A DNA stretch of 64,000 nt from Diphasiastrum complanatum (Eukaryota > Streptophyta > Lycopodiopsida > Lycopodiales > Lycopodiaceae): positions 18,778,218 to 18,842,217 of the forward strand of contig CM055107.1 in assembly GCA_029204225.1 (NCBI GenBank), read 5' to 3'. The stretch's first letter is position 1. Each line of letters starts with the position of its first letter. The position numbers and the translations under genes were made by a program. A model generated the notes under the pieces. It was not told the origin of the DNA. It saw only the letters and a program-made list of their open reading frames with translations, and made no database searches. Positions 1 through 11,803 of the stretch are shown in pieces.

Positions 1-56
<56 letters not shown>

Positions 57-248
57 CTCTGTGTGTGTGTGTGTTTTGCATTTTGTATTGAGTTAAGATT
101 TAGGGTGATAGATGAATAGATAGTGTATGATGAAAATTGATTGTTAAATTTATAATGATGATTTAAAATTGCATATTCAATGATGATTTGCATTGCTAGA
201 AAGTTAAATTTGTAATTTATTTAAACAAAACTACAATAGACTGAAAGA

Positions 249-341
<93 letters not shown>
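1..341. repeat. GA and GT microsatellites around an AT-rich unit
   Basis: A pure GA run fills 1-54, is followed by a GT run to about 74, and a second pure GA/AG run fills 253-341. Between them lies an AT-rich segment containing TAGATGAATAGATAGTGT. The same core, also next to GA/GT runs, recurs twice at about 3.25-3.5 kb, so this is a dispersed microsatellite-associated unit rather than random simple sequence. No coding potential is supported here. Confidence 0.9.
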
Positions 342-344
<3 letters not shown>

Positions 345-489
345 TAATTATTCTTCCACAGAGAACACGATGAAAGTTTGAATAAATCAAACTAATATCA
401 GTGTCTTCAATCAGGTCGATATCTGATCTATGTACTAACAGAACAACATTAGCTCATGATTGAATATAAGAATCTATTGATCAAAAAAA

Positions 490-1208
490 AAAGTTTATAA
501 CTCTGAATCTGATTCATCATTATACATCTCTCGATGTCTTATCTCACTGTCGTGTCTCTGATTGAGTGAGTGAGTTACTATGAGTAGTGCACGTGTATTT
601 ATATTGGTATAGGACAGGTCTTTTTGCCTTTTAATATTGTAACAATAGATATCTAACCGTCTAGGATGGTTGATATTCAAATAGACGCTCTGTTTTCAGG
701 GTCGAATAAATTTTGTTCACGAATAATTCACAACAGTTTATCTCTTTGTCTTAGCTTCATGTTTTGCAAATTATTCACGACACTTGTCTCTTTTCGACAA
801 TTTTGTCTTTCACAAATTGTTCGTGATAGATGACAATTCTTTGAGCTTGAAGAAGAAATCTAGAATATTTCACAAACTGTTCGCGAAAGGTGAGCTTGAA
901 GAATAGTCCAGAAGATTTTGCGAATTGTTCGCAACAATTTTACGACATCTGAGGTTTGAACAAGAAACAGAATATTTTGCGACAAGATTCTATTCGTGAA
1001 TCTTTTGGGCTTCAACAAGAAAGCCACGAGCTTCTACGAGTAACTGTTTCGCGAATCTTTCGAGTTGACTACAAGACAAAGTTCGTGAATCCTTTGAGGT
1101 TGATCACGGATAAAAATGTTTCAATTTTGCGTTCATTTCTTATTCTTTGTCAAGTAAACTGCGCGCTTTGTTAGTAGAATCAAGATCTCTCTGATCAGTT
1201 ATTCTACA
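490..1208 (-). mobile_element. copia-type LTR, minus strand
   Basis: Read on the minus strand, the LTR starts at 1208 with TGTAGAATAACTGATCAG, immediately after a purine-rich tract in the adjoining element sequence. It is homologous to the plus-strand LTR that begins at 2001 and to fragments at 1291-1735 and 2915-3141. Its body is rich in short CGCGAA/TTCGCG-like motifs. The lower-coordinate edge is uncertain because I could not fix the CA terminus. Short ORFs inside it are not supported. Confidence 0.75.
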
Positions 1209-1290
1209 GCTCCCTCTCAAAGTGGGTAGTTGGATTACCTCAATCTTCTTCGCTGCTTCTCAAACAAAGCTTTACTGAGTGGCATCAAAT
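1209..1290 (-). pseudogene. copia RNase H C-terminal tail and polypurine tract
   Basis: The minus strand encodes a short tail with a PLSKAL motif, the end of a copia RNase H/connection region, then a purine-rich stretch (GAGAGGGAGC) directly before the LTR start at 1208. The same arrangement, with PLSKAL then GAGAGAGAGC, lies on the plus strand at 1936-2000. The fragment ends abruptly at about 1290, where it meets LTR sequence in the opposite orientation. It is too short to be functional. Confidence 0.7.
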
Positions 1291-1735
1291 GTCGCAAAAT
1301 TGTCATGAACAATTCATGAAATTTTTTGGACTGTTCTTCAAGCTCACCTGTCGCGAAACTATCACAAACAGTTCGCGAAATATTCTAGATTTCTTCTTCA
1401 AGCTCAAAGACAAAAATGTCGTGAAGAATTCATGAAAGACAAAAATGTCGTGAAGCGAGAAGTATCGCGAATAATTCGCGAAACAAGAAGCTAAGATGAA
1501 AAGATAAACTGTTGTGAATAATTCGCAAACAAAATTTAGTCGACCTTGGAAACAGAGCATCTATTTGAATATCAACCATCGTAAACAATTAAATATCTAT
1601 TGTTACAGCATTAAAAGGCCAAAAGACCTGTCCAGTAGCAGTATAAATACATGTGCACTACTCATTGTAACTCACTCACTCAATCAGAGACACAATAGCG
1701 AGATAAGCAACAAGAGATGTATATTGACAAATCAG
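1291..1735 (+). mobile_element. copia LTR fragment, plus strand
   Basis: This segment matches the second half of the LTR at 490-1208 but in the opposite orientation, so the two form an imperfect palindrome about the 1209-1290 remnant. It includes the repeated AGCTCAAAGA-type blocks and the TCACTCACTCAATCAGAGAC block. It passes into RNase H coding sequence at about 1735, where both parents share AATCAGATT. That suggests a microhomology-mediated join. Confidence 0.7.
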
Positions 1736-2000
1736 ATTTCTGAACCTTATGTCTTGTTAATGGATAGCACTTCGACAATCTATCTTACAAAAGATTCTGT
1801 ATTTCACTAAAAAAACTAAGCACATGGCTATCAAATATCATTTGATTTGGGACTTAGTCGAGAAGAAGATACTGAAGACAGTCTTGATACCCATAGAGGA
1901 AATGATAGCTGATACCTTTACGAAACCACTCAGTAAAGCTTTGATCAAGAAGCAACGAGGAAGATTAGGATTAATCCAACTGCCCACTTCGAGAGAGAGC
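1736..2000 (+). pseudogene. copia RNase H C-terminal fragment
   Basis: Translation gives YVLLMDSTSTIYLTKD, then, after an in-frame stop near 1809, KTKHMAIKYHLIWDLVEKK and ADTFTKPLSKAL. This is the typical C-terminal part of a Ty1/copia RNase H. A GAGAGAGAGC polypurine tract ends at 2000, immediately before the LTR. Only the last ~90 codons remain, so it is a dead remnant. Its orientation agrees with the LTR at 2001. Confidence 0.85.
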
Positions 2001-2575
2001 TGTAGAACAACTGATCAGGGAGATCTTGATCCTACTAACAAAGAGTGCAGTTTACTTGACAAAGGATAAGAAACGAACGGGAAATCGAAACATTTTTATC
2101 CGTGATCAACCTCAAAGGATTCGCGAACTTTGTCTTGCAGTCAACTCGAAAGATTCGCAAAACAGTTACTCGTAGAAGCTCGTGGCTTTCTTGTTGAAGC
2201 CCAAAAGATTCGCGAACAGAATCTTGTCGCAAAATATTTTGTTTCTTGTTCAAACCTCAGATGTCGTAAAATTGTTGCGAACAATTCGCAAAATCTTCTG
2301 GACTGTTCTTCAAGCTCACCTGTTGCGAATAGTTCGCAAAATATTCTAGATTTCTTCTTCAAGCTCAAAGAATTGTCATCTATCACGAACAATTCGTGAA
2401 AGACGAAATTGTCGCAAAGAGACAAGTGTCGTGAATAATTTGTGAAACACGATGCTAAGACGAAGAGATAAATTGTTGCGAATAATTCGTGAACAGAATT
2501 TATTCGACCCTGGAAATAGAGCGTCTATTTGAATATCAACCATCCTTGATGGTTAGATATCTATTGTTGCAAAAG
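2001..2575 (+). mobile_element. copia LTR, plus strand, 3' truncated
   Basis: The LTR starts with TGTAGAACAACTGATCAG right after the polypurine tract. It matches the minus-strand LTR at 490-1208 across about 560 bp, and is cut off near GATATCTATTGTTGC, where RNase H coding sequence of the same family begins. Overlapping ORFs on both strands reflect low stop density and have no recognisable product. Confidence 0.75.
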
Positions 2576-2906
2576 TATTTCAGGAGGTTGTACTCTAGCA
2601 TCTGGTGCAACCATACTCTGGATAAGCAGGAAGCAAACAACAATAGCTCAATCTTCCTATGAAGTGGAATATGTAGCAGCAGCCAAGATGGAAAACAAGT
2701 TGATCGGGATTAAATAGATGTTGGAAGGATTTGATGAATCTATTTCTAAACCTTATGTCTTGTTAATGGATAACACTTAGGCAATCTATCTTACAAAAGA
2801 TCTTGTATTTCACTCAAAAACGAAGCACATAGCTATCAAATATCATGTAATTTGAGACTTAGTCGAGAAGAAGATACTGAAGATAGTCTTCATACCCACA
2901 AACACA
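2576..2906 (+). pseudogene. copia RNase H fragment
   Basis: Reading frames give a TTIAQSSYEVEYVAAAK motif, close to the usual copia SSxEAEYxA active-site region, followed by LLMDNT and KTKHIAIKYH. At least two in-frame stops (at the ends of LIGIK and LMDNT) interrupt it. It covers a more N-terminal part of RNase H than the 1736-2000 fragment. It ends where minus-strand LTR sequence of the same family begins. Confidence 0.8.
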
Positions 2907-2914
2907 CAAAATAT

Positions 2915-3141
2915 TTCACGACAAGATTCTGTTCGCGAATCTTTCGAGCTTCAACAAGAAAGCCATGAGCTTCTACGAGTAACTATTTCGCGATTCTTTT
3001 GAGTTGACTACGAGACAACGAATCCTTCGAGGTTGATCATAAATAAAATTGTTTCGAGCTCAGGTTCGTCTCTTGTCCTTTGTCAAATAAATTGTGCGCT
3101 TTGTTACTAGAATCAAGATATGTCTGATCAGTTATTCTACA
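2915..3141 (-). mobile_element. copia LTR fragment, minus strand
   Basis: This piece matches the first ~230 bp of the LTR family seen at 490-1208 and starts at 3141 on the minus strand with TGTAGAATAACTGATCAG. It is the fourth LTR piece in 2.7 kb. It closes the rearranged copia block; microsatellite-containing sequence follows directly. Confidence 0.7.
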
Positions 3142-3512
3142 AGAGAGAGAGAATTGATTGCTATAATCTTATAGAAATTATTACTTTTGTGAAAATAAGA
3201 TATAAATTACATGATGAGAGAGAGAGAGAGTGTGTGTAAGTGTGTGTGTGCATGTGTGTGTGTGTTTTACATTTTGCATTGATGTAGGATTTAGAGTAGT
3301 AGATGAATAGATAGTGTTTGATGGTAATTGAATGTTAGATTTGTAATTTGAGAGAGAGAGAGAGAGACAAATAAGAAGAAGTGTGTGTGTGTGTGTGTGT
3401 GTGTGTTGTGTGTTTTGTGCATTTTGCATTAATTTACAATTTAGGGAAATATATGAATAGATAGTGTCAATAGAATTAAGATTTAGTGGAATGTAAGAGA
3501 GAGAGAGAGAGA
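3142..3512. repeat. GA/GT microsatellites with repeated AT-rich unit
   Basis: GA runs at about 3215-3230, 3352-3367 and 3494-3511 and GT runs at about 3230-3265 and 3380-3410 alternate with copies of a unit containing TTTTGCATT and TAGATGAATAGATAGTGT. The unit is shared with 75-170. The long minus-strand ORF across this region is a product of the simple repeats, not a gene. Confidence 0.85.
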
Positions 3513-3947
3513 TTTGCATTTTGACATGTGTGTGTTATAGCATATTATTAATATAAGATTTTATTCTTTGAATCTATCAATCCTAAATTCTTTAATCTTT
3601 ATATAATGTATTCACGAGCACATAACATATTGCTTGCAATAATGGCTCAATTGTGTAATAGAGTGTTATTTTGAATTGCTTGTGTATGTGACAAAGATAA
3701 TAAAAAAAAAAGGAAAGAGAGCGAGCGTTGAAAGATCGAACAAAAGCTTGCACTTAAGCTTCGAGCTTGAGTTTGTGTTGTTTCAATTTTTTGATTATTT
3801 GAATATGTTATCTAACATAGTAAAAAAGCCACATGTAATTTATCACTTTCATCTTGTTCATAGCAATGTCGTATTTTTATAATTTATTTTTAATCACATA
3901 CACTAGAAATTAGTTAATGACTCAAATGTAGGTAATTAGAATTCTCA
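3513..3947. other. AT-rich spacer, nothing recognised
   Basis: About 430 bp of AT-rich sequence between the microsatellite block and a copia pol remnant. A 68-codon plus-strand ORF at 3676-3882 has lysine-rich, low-complexity content and no recognisable motif. I do not call a gene. Confidence 0.4.
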
Positions 3948-5047
3948 ATCCTAGGAAGGCATGTAGGGCCCTTATCGCTTCTTGATAGGATCAGTGTGTC
4001 ATCTACATAGCCACCGATGATGATGATTTCTCCATCTATGACTTTCATATAGACATTATAATCGGCCATTAGGGGTTGGAAACCCAAGGATCTGAGAGCA
4101 CGATCCTTCTTCTTGTACCATTGTCGCCACTGTTTTAGTCCATAGATGCTTTTATGAATCCTTCAGGCATAATCAGCAAATGATTTACATCATGGTGGTT
4201 GATCCATATACAACTCTTCTTTAAAATCCCCATGCGAGAAAGTTGTCTTCTCATCTACAATGCGGATCTTCAAACTGTAGGCTACTACATATGCAATCAG
4301 TAGATGTATAGATGTATGTTTGACAATAGGAGAAAAGGTTTCAAAGTAATCAACACCATATTTATGTGAAAAACCTTTTTCAACTAGCCTAGCTTTGTAT
4401 CTTGAAACCTTGTTGTCTGGTCCATACTTGTATTTGTAGATCCATTTGCATTTGACATGCTTCATGTCGTTTGATATGGGTTCCAGTGTCCACACCATGT
4501 TCTGCTCCATGGAGTTTATTTGTTTTTCCATGGCTTTTATCCACTTTTCCTTGTCTGGAATGTCAATAGTTTTCTCATAAATTTGTTGTTCACCACCGAA
4601 TCCACAAAACTCTTCTGTTGTAGACGCTTAGCTGTCTGTTCCATTTATGACAAGTGGTTTTCCTTCTCTTCCAGACCTTCTTGGAAATTGTGCTGGTGCC
4701 ACAATTGTTTTGCCTTTTTCCTTCCGGATGTCTACAGAACCATTGTGTGTTGCAGGCGATTTAGGTACAGGCTGCTCCATGATTTGTTCATCGTCTGAAC
4801 TGTAACTCAATTTATTTGGTACATGAACATCTTGATCTAGATGTTCATGGTCTACTCCCTCTGTCTATGTGGGAAGATTATAGTACTTCTTTCTAAGAAT
4901 ATCATAACCAATTGGATCTCCGTCAGCCACTGATCTTGCTTCATCAAATTTCACATCTCTTACAGTTTTGATTTCCCTGGTGTTAGGAATGTAAGCCCTA
5001 TAATATGAGGAATGTACATCATAGCCTACAAGGAAACCCTGATCCAC
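3948..5047 (-). pseudogene. copia reverse transcriptase region
   Basis: On the minus strand this covers a linker, then the start of the reverse transcriptase with KWIYKYKYGPDNKVSRYKAR, the ETFSPIVK block and EELYMDQPP, then YGLKQWRQWY. Near the end is a YVDD motif in GGYVDDTLIL, the catalytic metal-binding site of copia RT. Reading is split among several frames with at least two shifts between about 4190 and 4870. It continues from the integrase just upstream (higher coordinates), in the copia order integrase then RT. RNase H and LTR are not found next to it. Confidence 0.85.
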
Positions 5048-5850
5048 TTTTTTATCTAACTTCTTTCTTTTCTAATTTGGTATGTGTGCAAATGCTACAC
5101 ACCCAAAGATGCGAACATGAGCCAGACTTGGATTGTTGCCCCACCATACTTCATGTGGAGTAGTATAGGGAATGTCAAATTTCCCTATCTTCTTTTGCAG
5201 GTAATTGGCTGTAGCTACTGCCTCAGCCCATTAGCCATTTTCATGCCTTTGAATAGGCCATCATGCATCTCACAGCCTCCATGAGAGTTAAATTTTTCCT
5301 CTTTGCAAGTCCATTATGTTGTGGTGTATATGTTGTTCTCTTCAAATGAAGGATGCCTCGGCTGGTACAAAACTCTACAAACCGTTTGGAGTCATACTCT
5401 CCACCTCTATTTGTCCTTAGTTGTTTGACTTTCTTCGAAGTCCACTTCTTAGCCCAATTTACAAACTCTATAAATTTGTCCAGTGCTTCTGACTTATTAT
5501 GAATGAAGTACACAACTGAAAACTTGCTGAAGTCATCAATGAAGGTGATAGAATATTTTGAACCTATCAAAGAGACTACGTAAAAGGGTCCACAGATGTC
5601 TGAGTAAACTAACTCCAGGAGTTCTTTGGTCCTGAATGAGTCCCTGGTAAAAGGTATATGTGACATCTTGCCTTTGTTCTATGCATCACAGGACTTCAGA
5701 CCTATTGCATCCTTGATTCTAACACCTATGAATACTGCATTCTGGCTAGCGTTGTACAGAATAGTATGTTGTACAAATGTTACGTACTACATCTACAAAT
5801 GTCTACTTTTTTCCATTCATGCGGCACCCACTTTTACATTGGGTAGATGA
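5048..5850 (-). pseudogene. copia integrase core region
   Basis: A 141-codon minus-strand ORF (5241-5666) has the integrase core order LELVYSDICGPF, FIDDFSKFSVVYF, then NRGGEYDSKRF and TPQHNGLAKRKN. These are the D, D and E-type blocks of the DDE integrase. One block reads TNRGGEY where the family usually has a second aspartate (SDxGGEY), so a catalytic residue appears lost. Gag and protease are absent upstream, and the match fades out near 5850. Confidence 0.85.
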
Positions 5851-7561
<1,711 letters not shown>

Positions 7562-8076
7562 TAATAGATGCATTTGTAAGATTTTGATGATCTCAACTTT
7601 AGAATTTGTTTTAGATTTTGATTTTTTGAGAAAAAAAGGCCGGTTCCATTCTCAAGATATGTATTTGTAAAATTTTGATGGTCCATTTTAGGATTTTTTA
7701 GATCTCGATTTTTAGAAAAATTTGCCAATTCCATTATGAAGAGATGCATTTATAACGTTTGAAGATTTCAATATTACGATTTTTTAGATCTCGATTTTTA
7801 GAAAAAATTGCCGATTGCATTATGAAGAGATGCATTTATAACGTTTGAAAATCTCAATTTTAGGAATTTTTAGATCTCGATTTTCAAAAAAATTGTCGAT
7901 TCCATTATGTATAGATGCATTTGTAAGGATTTTATTATCTCAATTTTAGTATTTTTTAGATCTTGATTTTTAAAAAAGGTTGCCGATTCCATTATGAAGA
8001 GATGCATTTGTAGGTTTGTGACGATCTCAATTTTAGGATTTTTTAGATCTCGATTTTTAGAAAAAATTGCCCATTC
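7562..8076. repeat. tandem array, about six 85-bp units
   Basis: Six imperfect units follow one another. Each begins AGATGCATTTGTAA or a close variant, has a middle TTTTTTAGATCTCGATTTTTAG, and ends GCCGATTCCATTATGAAG. The first unit is the most diverged. Units differ by scattered substitutions and small indels, so the array is old. No protein is implied: the 62-codon ORF on the minus strand crosses unit boundaries only because the period stays nearly in frame. Confidence 0.9.
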
Positions 8077-8740
8077 TTTGACATTTTTAATGAGAAGAAT
8101 TTTTAATTTAAAAACAACTTAGCCGAAACATCTCTAACATCATAGAGAGTGTTTAAAATATCTCATACATCATTGGAAGTTTGGCCTTTGGAAGCATGAC
8201 CTAGTAATGACTCTTGAATATTCAAGATCAATAAGACATTGACTATTATCATTCACTTTATAAGTGTTTGTTGGTCAGTCAAAAATTATTTCTCTATATG
8301 TTCTATGACTTCCCTTAGTTTTTCAGCTAGTAGGATAACTTTGAATCTCCACACGTGGTAGTTACTTCCATCAAGTGATCTATGGCAAACACTGTATTAC
8401 TAGAGGAATTCCTATGTAGATACTAATTACAAGTAAAAATAATAAATGAATGTATGAGAAAAGATAGCACTAGCTTCTCTCAATCTAAGAAAGTTCAAAG
8501 GATAGCCTACTGACATTCATAACAAATGAACGTCAGACATTTGTGCATGACAACTATCATACTCAACAACCACGAAGAGAGGCAGGATAGTAAACATCAC
8601 TGAAGAAATTTATCCAAGAAAATTATGTGGTCAAGCATAGCTTGAGCAGCTTGTATTCTTTTTCTTTGAACCTTTAGGTCATCCTTCAAAGAAGGCAAAT
8701 CTCTACTAGGAGAGTTGGATGAGCTAGAATTGAAGGACTT
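8077..8740. other. spacer, possible gag debris at the end
   Basis: Mostly unrecognised AT-rich sequence. The last ~100 bp (about 8640-8740), read on the minus strand, resemble the gag stretch that separates the two 90-bp arrays, but the match is too weak to call. Confidence 0.3.
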
Positions 8741-8965
8741 CAATTAATCTATCATTGCGTGACAGGACAATCAGCATGATGAGATCAGTGAAACAAATCT
8801 ATTATGTGACAGGACAATCGACATAGGAAAGCAAATCTATCATTATGTGACAAAAACATGGTGAGATCAATAAAACAAATCTATTATATGACAGGACAAT
8901 CCACATAATCAAGATAACAAATCTATCATTATGTGACAGGACAATCAGCATGATGAGAATAAAAT
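8741..8965. repeat. tandem array with alternating half-units, part A
   Basis: Repeated phrases CAAATCTATCATTATGTGAC and AGGACAATCAGCATGATGAG alternate with a shorter half-unit CAAATCTATTATGTGACAGG, giving a higher-order period near 90 bp. The same family resumes at 9345-9550 after about 380 bp containing a copia gag remnant. Confidence 0.85.
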
Positions 8966-9009
8966 ATGTATTTGATAGTAATTGGCATGACCCATAAACA
9001 CATAGTCTC

Positions 9010-9180
9010 CTCTAATTGTTCCTGGCAGCGGTAAAGACTGAACAAGATTATCATAGTCATCTCTCAAGCCATTCAGTATGACTTGAACTAGCTCTTTGTC
9101 TAGATTCTTCAGAAATAAGAATTCCTTGGAGAGTTTCTAGATTAGGTAACTCCTCCTTAATAGGGAAGACCATGGTTGAG
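9010..9180 (-). pseudogene. copia gag (UBN2-type) fragment, rearranged
   Basis: Minus-strand translation gives ELVQVILNGLRDDYDNLVQS, a block matching the copia gag of 41964-42998 (there ELVQVILNGLRSEFDNLVQS). The block that normally follows it in gag, with KEELPNLE and LISEESRQ, lies upstream instead. The order is therefore scrambled at about 9110. It interrupts the 90-bp tandem array. Confidence 0.75.
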
Positions 9181-9340
9181 GACTGCACAAGTAGTACACA
9201 ACTGGGGTACAAGGAAACTCACCTTCGAGAACAAAGAACAAGCTGTAAAGGTTGATCCAACCACATGGGCGGTGAAACCTATTGCACCCAAGGCTGATGA
9301 CGGATCATCCACGACATTAATCATCATTGGTAAACACAAG
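9181..9340 (+). other. short ORF of unknown origin
   Basis: A 66-codon plus-strand ORF at 9176-9376 contains VHNWGTRKLTFENKEQAVKV and is GC-richer than its surroundings. It could be a scrap of a gypsy protease region, but I cannot support that. Its 3' end runs into the tandem array at 9345, so it is at best a fragment. Confidence 0.25.
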
Positions 9341-9344
9341 AGCA

Positions 9345-9550
9345 GAAAACAAATCTATCATTATGTGACAAGTTAATCAGCATGATGAGATCAGTAAAAC
9401 AAATATATTATGTGACAGGACAATCAGCACGATCAGAAAAGCAAATCGATCATTATGTGACAAGACAATCAACATGATTAGATCAGTAAAACAATTCTGT
9501 TATGTGATAGAAAAATTGGCAAAATCTGGAAAGCAAATCTATTGTGACAG
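9345..9550. repeat. tandem array with alternating half-units, part B
   Basis: Same unit family as 8741-8965, with phrases such as CATTATGTGACAAG and AATCAGCATGATGAGATCAG. The two parts were probably one array before the 8966-9344 segment was inserted. Confidence 0.85.
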
Positions 9551-9599
9551 TTCAACATCTGAGCTTTCATAGATTTTGCTCCATGTTCGAACTACTCGC

Positions 9600-9715
9600 T
9601 AAGACATTACCAATCTTACTAATTATTGATAATTAATTACTTATTATTGCTAATCACTAATTACTTACAATTGCTAATTATTGATTATTCGTGACTAATC
9701 ACTTACTGTTAAGAT
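9600..9715. repeat. short AT-rich degenerate repeat
   Basis: Repeated phrases of the type TTGCTAATTATTGATTA and CTAATCACTAATTACTTAC, with a period of about 20-30 bp. No function is evident. Confidence 0.6.
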
Positions 9716-9739
9716 TTAGAAGGTTGCAAATCAAGAAAG

Positions 9740-10396
9740 TGAAAAATAACAGCAAGGCCAGCATCCTCTTGGCTCTTTCAATTAGTCTCTGATTCTTCCT
9801 TTCAGCTATACCATTGGACTGAGGTGAATATCTAGTTGTAAACTGTTGGTGTATTCCATTTTCCTTGCAAAACTTCTTGAATTCGGTGGAGATGAATTAT
9901 CCCCCTCCATCAGTGCATAGAGCCGCAATTTTTCTTTGTGTCTGATTTTCTGTAGATGCTTTGAACTATTTAAAAAATTTGAACGCTTTAGATTTGTTCT
10001 TCAAAAAGTAGGTAACAGTTTGTCGAGAAAAATCATCAATCAAGGTTAAAAAGTAAATGGCTCTCCCTATGGAAGTAGTTTGCATAGGGCCACAAATGTC
10101 ACTATATACAAGATCCAGCAAATCTTTAGATGAATTGACTGAATCAAAATTGAATTGACTTCTGGCATGTTTGCTAATAATACAACTTTCACAAAGAGAA
10201 GTTGATTTTCTAATAGATGGTAGATCTTGCACTAAATTCAGATTTGACATTTGTGGAATACTTTTGAAGTTTAAATGGCCTAGTCTAAAATGCCATTGCA
10301 TATCATTCGATTCAGAAGTTGAAGTATGAAGAGCTTAACTATTTGTGGAGTAACAAAGGCTTAGTTTGTAAAGATAGCCATATCTCCTACCAAAAG
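9740..10396 (-). pseudogene. copia integrase region
   Basis: The minus-strand ORF 9966-10301 begins with MQWHFRLGHLNFKSIPQM, the GAG-pre-integrase histidine block. It continues with CESCIISKHARSQF, a CxxC-type end of the zinc-binding region, then LLDLVYSDICGPM and LIDDFSRQTVTYF of the integrase core. The match continues with frameshifts to about 9740, where the antisense of the SxRNG and glutamine-rich core end can be followed. RT is missing. Confidence 0.85.
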
Positions 10397-10932
10397 CTAA
10401 AACTTTCCTAGATTTGTTATATTGAATTTGACTCTAAAACTAGAATCAATAATTTTGCTTATTGAGAGCAAATTTTTGGTAAGATTTGGAAGCTCTCCTT
10501 CCTTAATGCTCTCATCAATGCAAGCCAACTCATCATTCAATGCTTTCACTCTCAAAATAAAAGTTTTAAGACTTTCTTCACTCTTTCGCAAACATTGACA
10601 AATTTGTCTTCTTAGAGTCAACACTCTAGGAGTAGACTTGGATTCATAAAGCTTCTTCAAAGCTTCCCAAGCCTCACTTGATGAAGTACACTTACCAACT
10701 TCCTTGAGAAGTTCATTGGTAACATTCATCTTAATCCTATGTAGAGCTCTTTTGGCCCTCTTGTCATACCTCAATTGTTCTTGTTGTGTTGCTAGCCTCT
10801 CCTCCAAACTACAACAATATCCAAAATATCATTCATCTCAAGAAGTGATTCCATCCTCACTTTCCACAATGAATAATTATTTGAGGTAAGCCTATCATTG
10901 GCTTCCAACATGACTCCACTTGATGTAGCCAT
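10397..10932 (-). pseudogene. copia gag fused to protease-distal segment
   Basis: The frame opens at 10932 with MATSSGVMLEANDRLTSNNY, the typical start of a copia gag, shifts frame near 10807, then runs as a UBN2-type gag with KRALHRIKMNVTNELLKEVG and LTLRRQICQCLR. At about 10490 it jumps from gag (SIKEGELP) to NLTKNLLSISK, which normally lies after the protease. The CCHC knuckle and protease aspartate are therefore deleted. Integrase continues downstream. The internal deletion makes it non-autonomous. Confidence 0.85.
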
Positions 10933-11047
10933 GTAGCAATGACCTGATCCTCTCTTTCAACCTGTTTCAATGCACGAAGCACTCCTTTGAACAACAAAAA
11001 ATGATTTCAAAAGAAAATCACAAAGATATGAAACTTCTCAATTCTCT

Positions 11048-11063
11048 TCTAGCACTTATACCA
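11048..11063 (-). other. possible primer-binding site of the copia remnant
   Basis: The minus strand reads TGGTATAAGTGCTAGA about 115 bp before the gag start. It resembles the usual copia primer site TGGTATCAGAGC, complementary to initiator tRNA-Met, with several mismatches. A clean LTR end (CA) directly before it is not visible, so this is tentative. Confidence 0.45.
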
Positions 11064-11371
11064 AGCAAATCAGCACATAGAATCATGAAATCTTGATCGA
11101 CCTATGATCTATCCTCAATCTAGTGACTCTTGCCACTTTCTAAAATTGAAACACGCTCAAATGAAGTTCAATAACCTCACTATCTAGAGATCCAATCAAA
11201 ATTAGGGTTTTGACAAAATCAAAAAAAGTTGAGTATTTCAAAATCTATTTTTAAATGCCAAAAACTTGATATGCAATCTATTAGCCACCACTTAGGCTAT
11301 CCCAATTATAAAGTCCTAAATACAAGGATCCTATTCTAAGCATGCCAAATACAAGCAACACATGGGAACCT
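11064..11371. other. probable LTR-derived sequence upstream of copia gag
   Basis: This AT-rich stretch lies where the 5' LTR of the minus-strand copia remnant (9740-10932) should be. I could not define its boundaries or find a partner LTR. Confidence 0.3.
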
Positions 11372-11803
11372 GATGGTGGACAAACCAACCCAACCAAACC
11401 TAGATCAAACGGATCTAGCTCGCAAGCTATGGATCAATCACTCATAGAGGAATGAGGCATCACACCAGCAGCATCCTGCCACCGGCCATGCTATCAAGCA
11501 TACCCTAGTGAGAGCCCAATAGGTATACTTATACCCTCCAAGGCCCATGCACCACTAGTAGTGCACTGTGACACCTCACTGGACACCTCTGCAGCCTATC
11601 TGGGCCACGTCATCCAATTCTCCAATGACTCATTGATAGATCGATAACAACTCCACCATTATGTGTTTAGGCCTACAACCATTAATTATGACCATGTACA
11701 CATAAGGGCCCCAATTCCCTTATAGTCACAATTAACTTACGGGTTGTTGGTCTACCGGTCCCTAGCGTGGACACGCTATCTGAGACCAGTCATGGGTATG
11801 ACA
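11372..11803 (-). mobile_element. Ty3/gypsy LTR, minus strand
   Basis: The minus strand starts at 11803 with TGTCATACCCATGACTGG, directly after a G-rich polypurine tract (AAGGGGGGAAGAA at 11804-11816). TGTCA-type starts with such a tract are typical of plant chromovirus LTRs. The lower boundary is a guess, placed where the higher-GC sequence ends. Integrase coding sequence of the same element lies upstream. Confidence 0.65.

Noticed and set aside
1514-2425. Overlapping ORFs in the copia LTRs as genes
   Set aside because: They lie in LTR sequence with no recognisable domain and differ between LTR copies.
3181-3519. 112-codon minus-strand ORF with His-Thr repeats
   Set aside because: Arises from GT/GA microsatellites; no start context or family resemblance.
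3948-5850. Endogenous pararetrovirus
   Set aside because: The order integrase then RT, and the YVDD and SDICGPF motifs, are those of Ty1/copia; no movement or coat protein is present.
8741-9550. CRISPR-like regular repeats
   Set aside because: Units are directly adjacent and diverged with no unique spacers, no cas genes are nearby, and the context is a plant genome.
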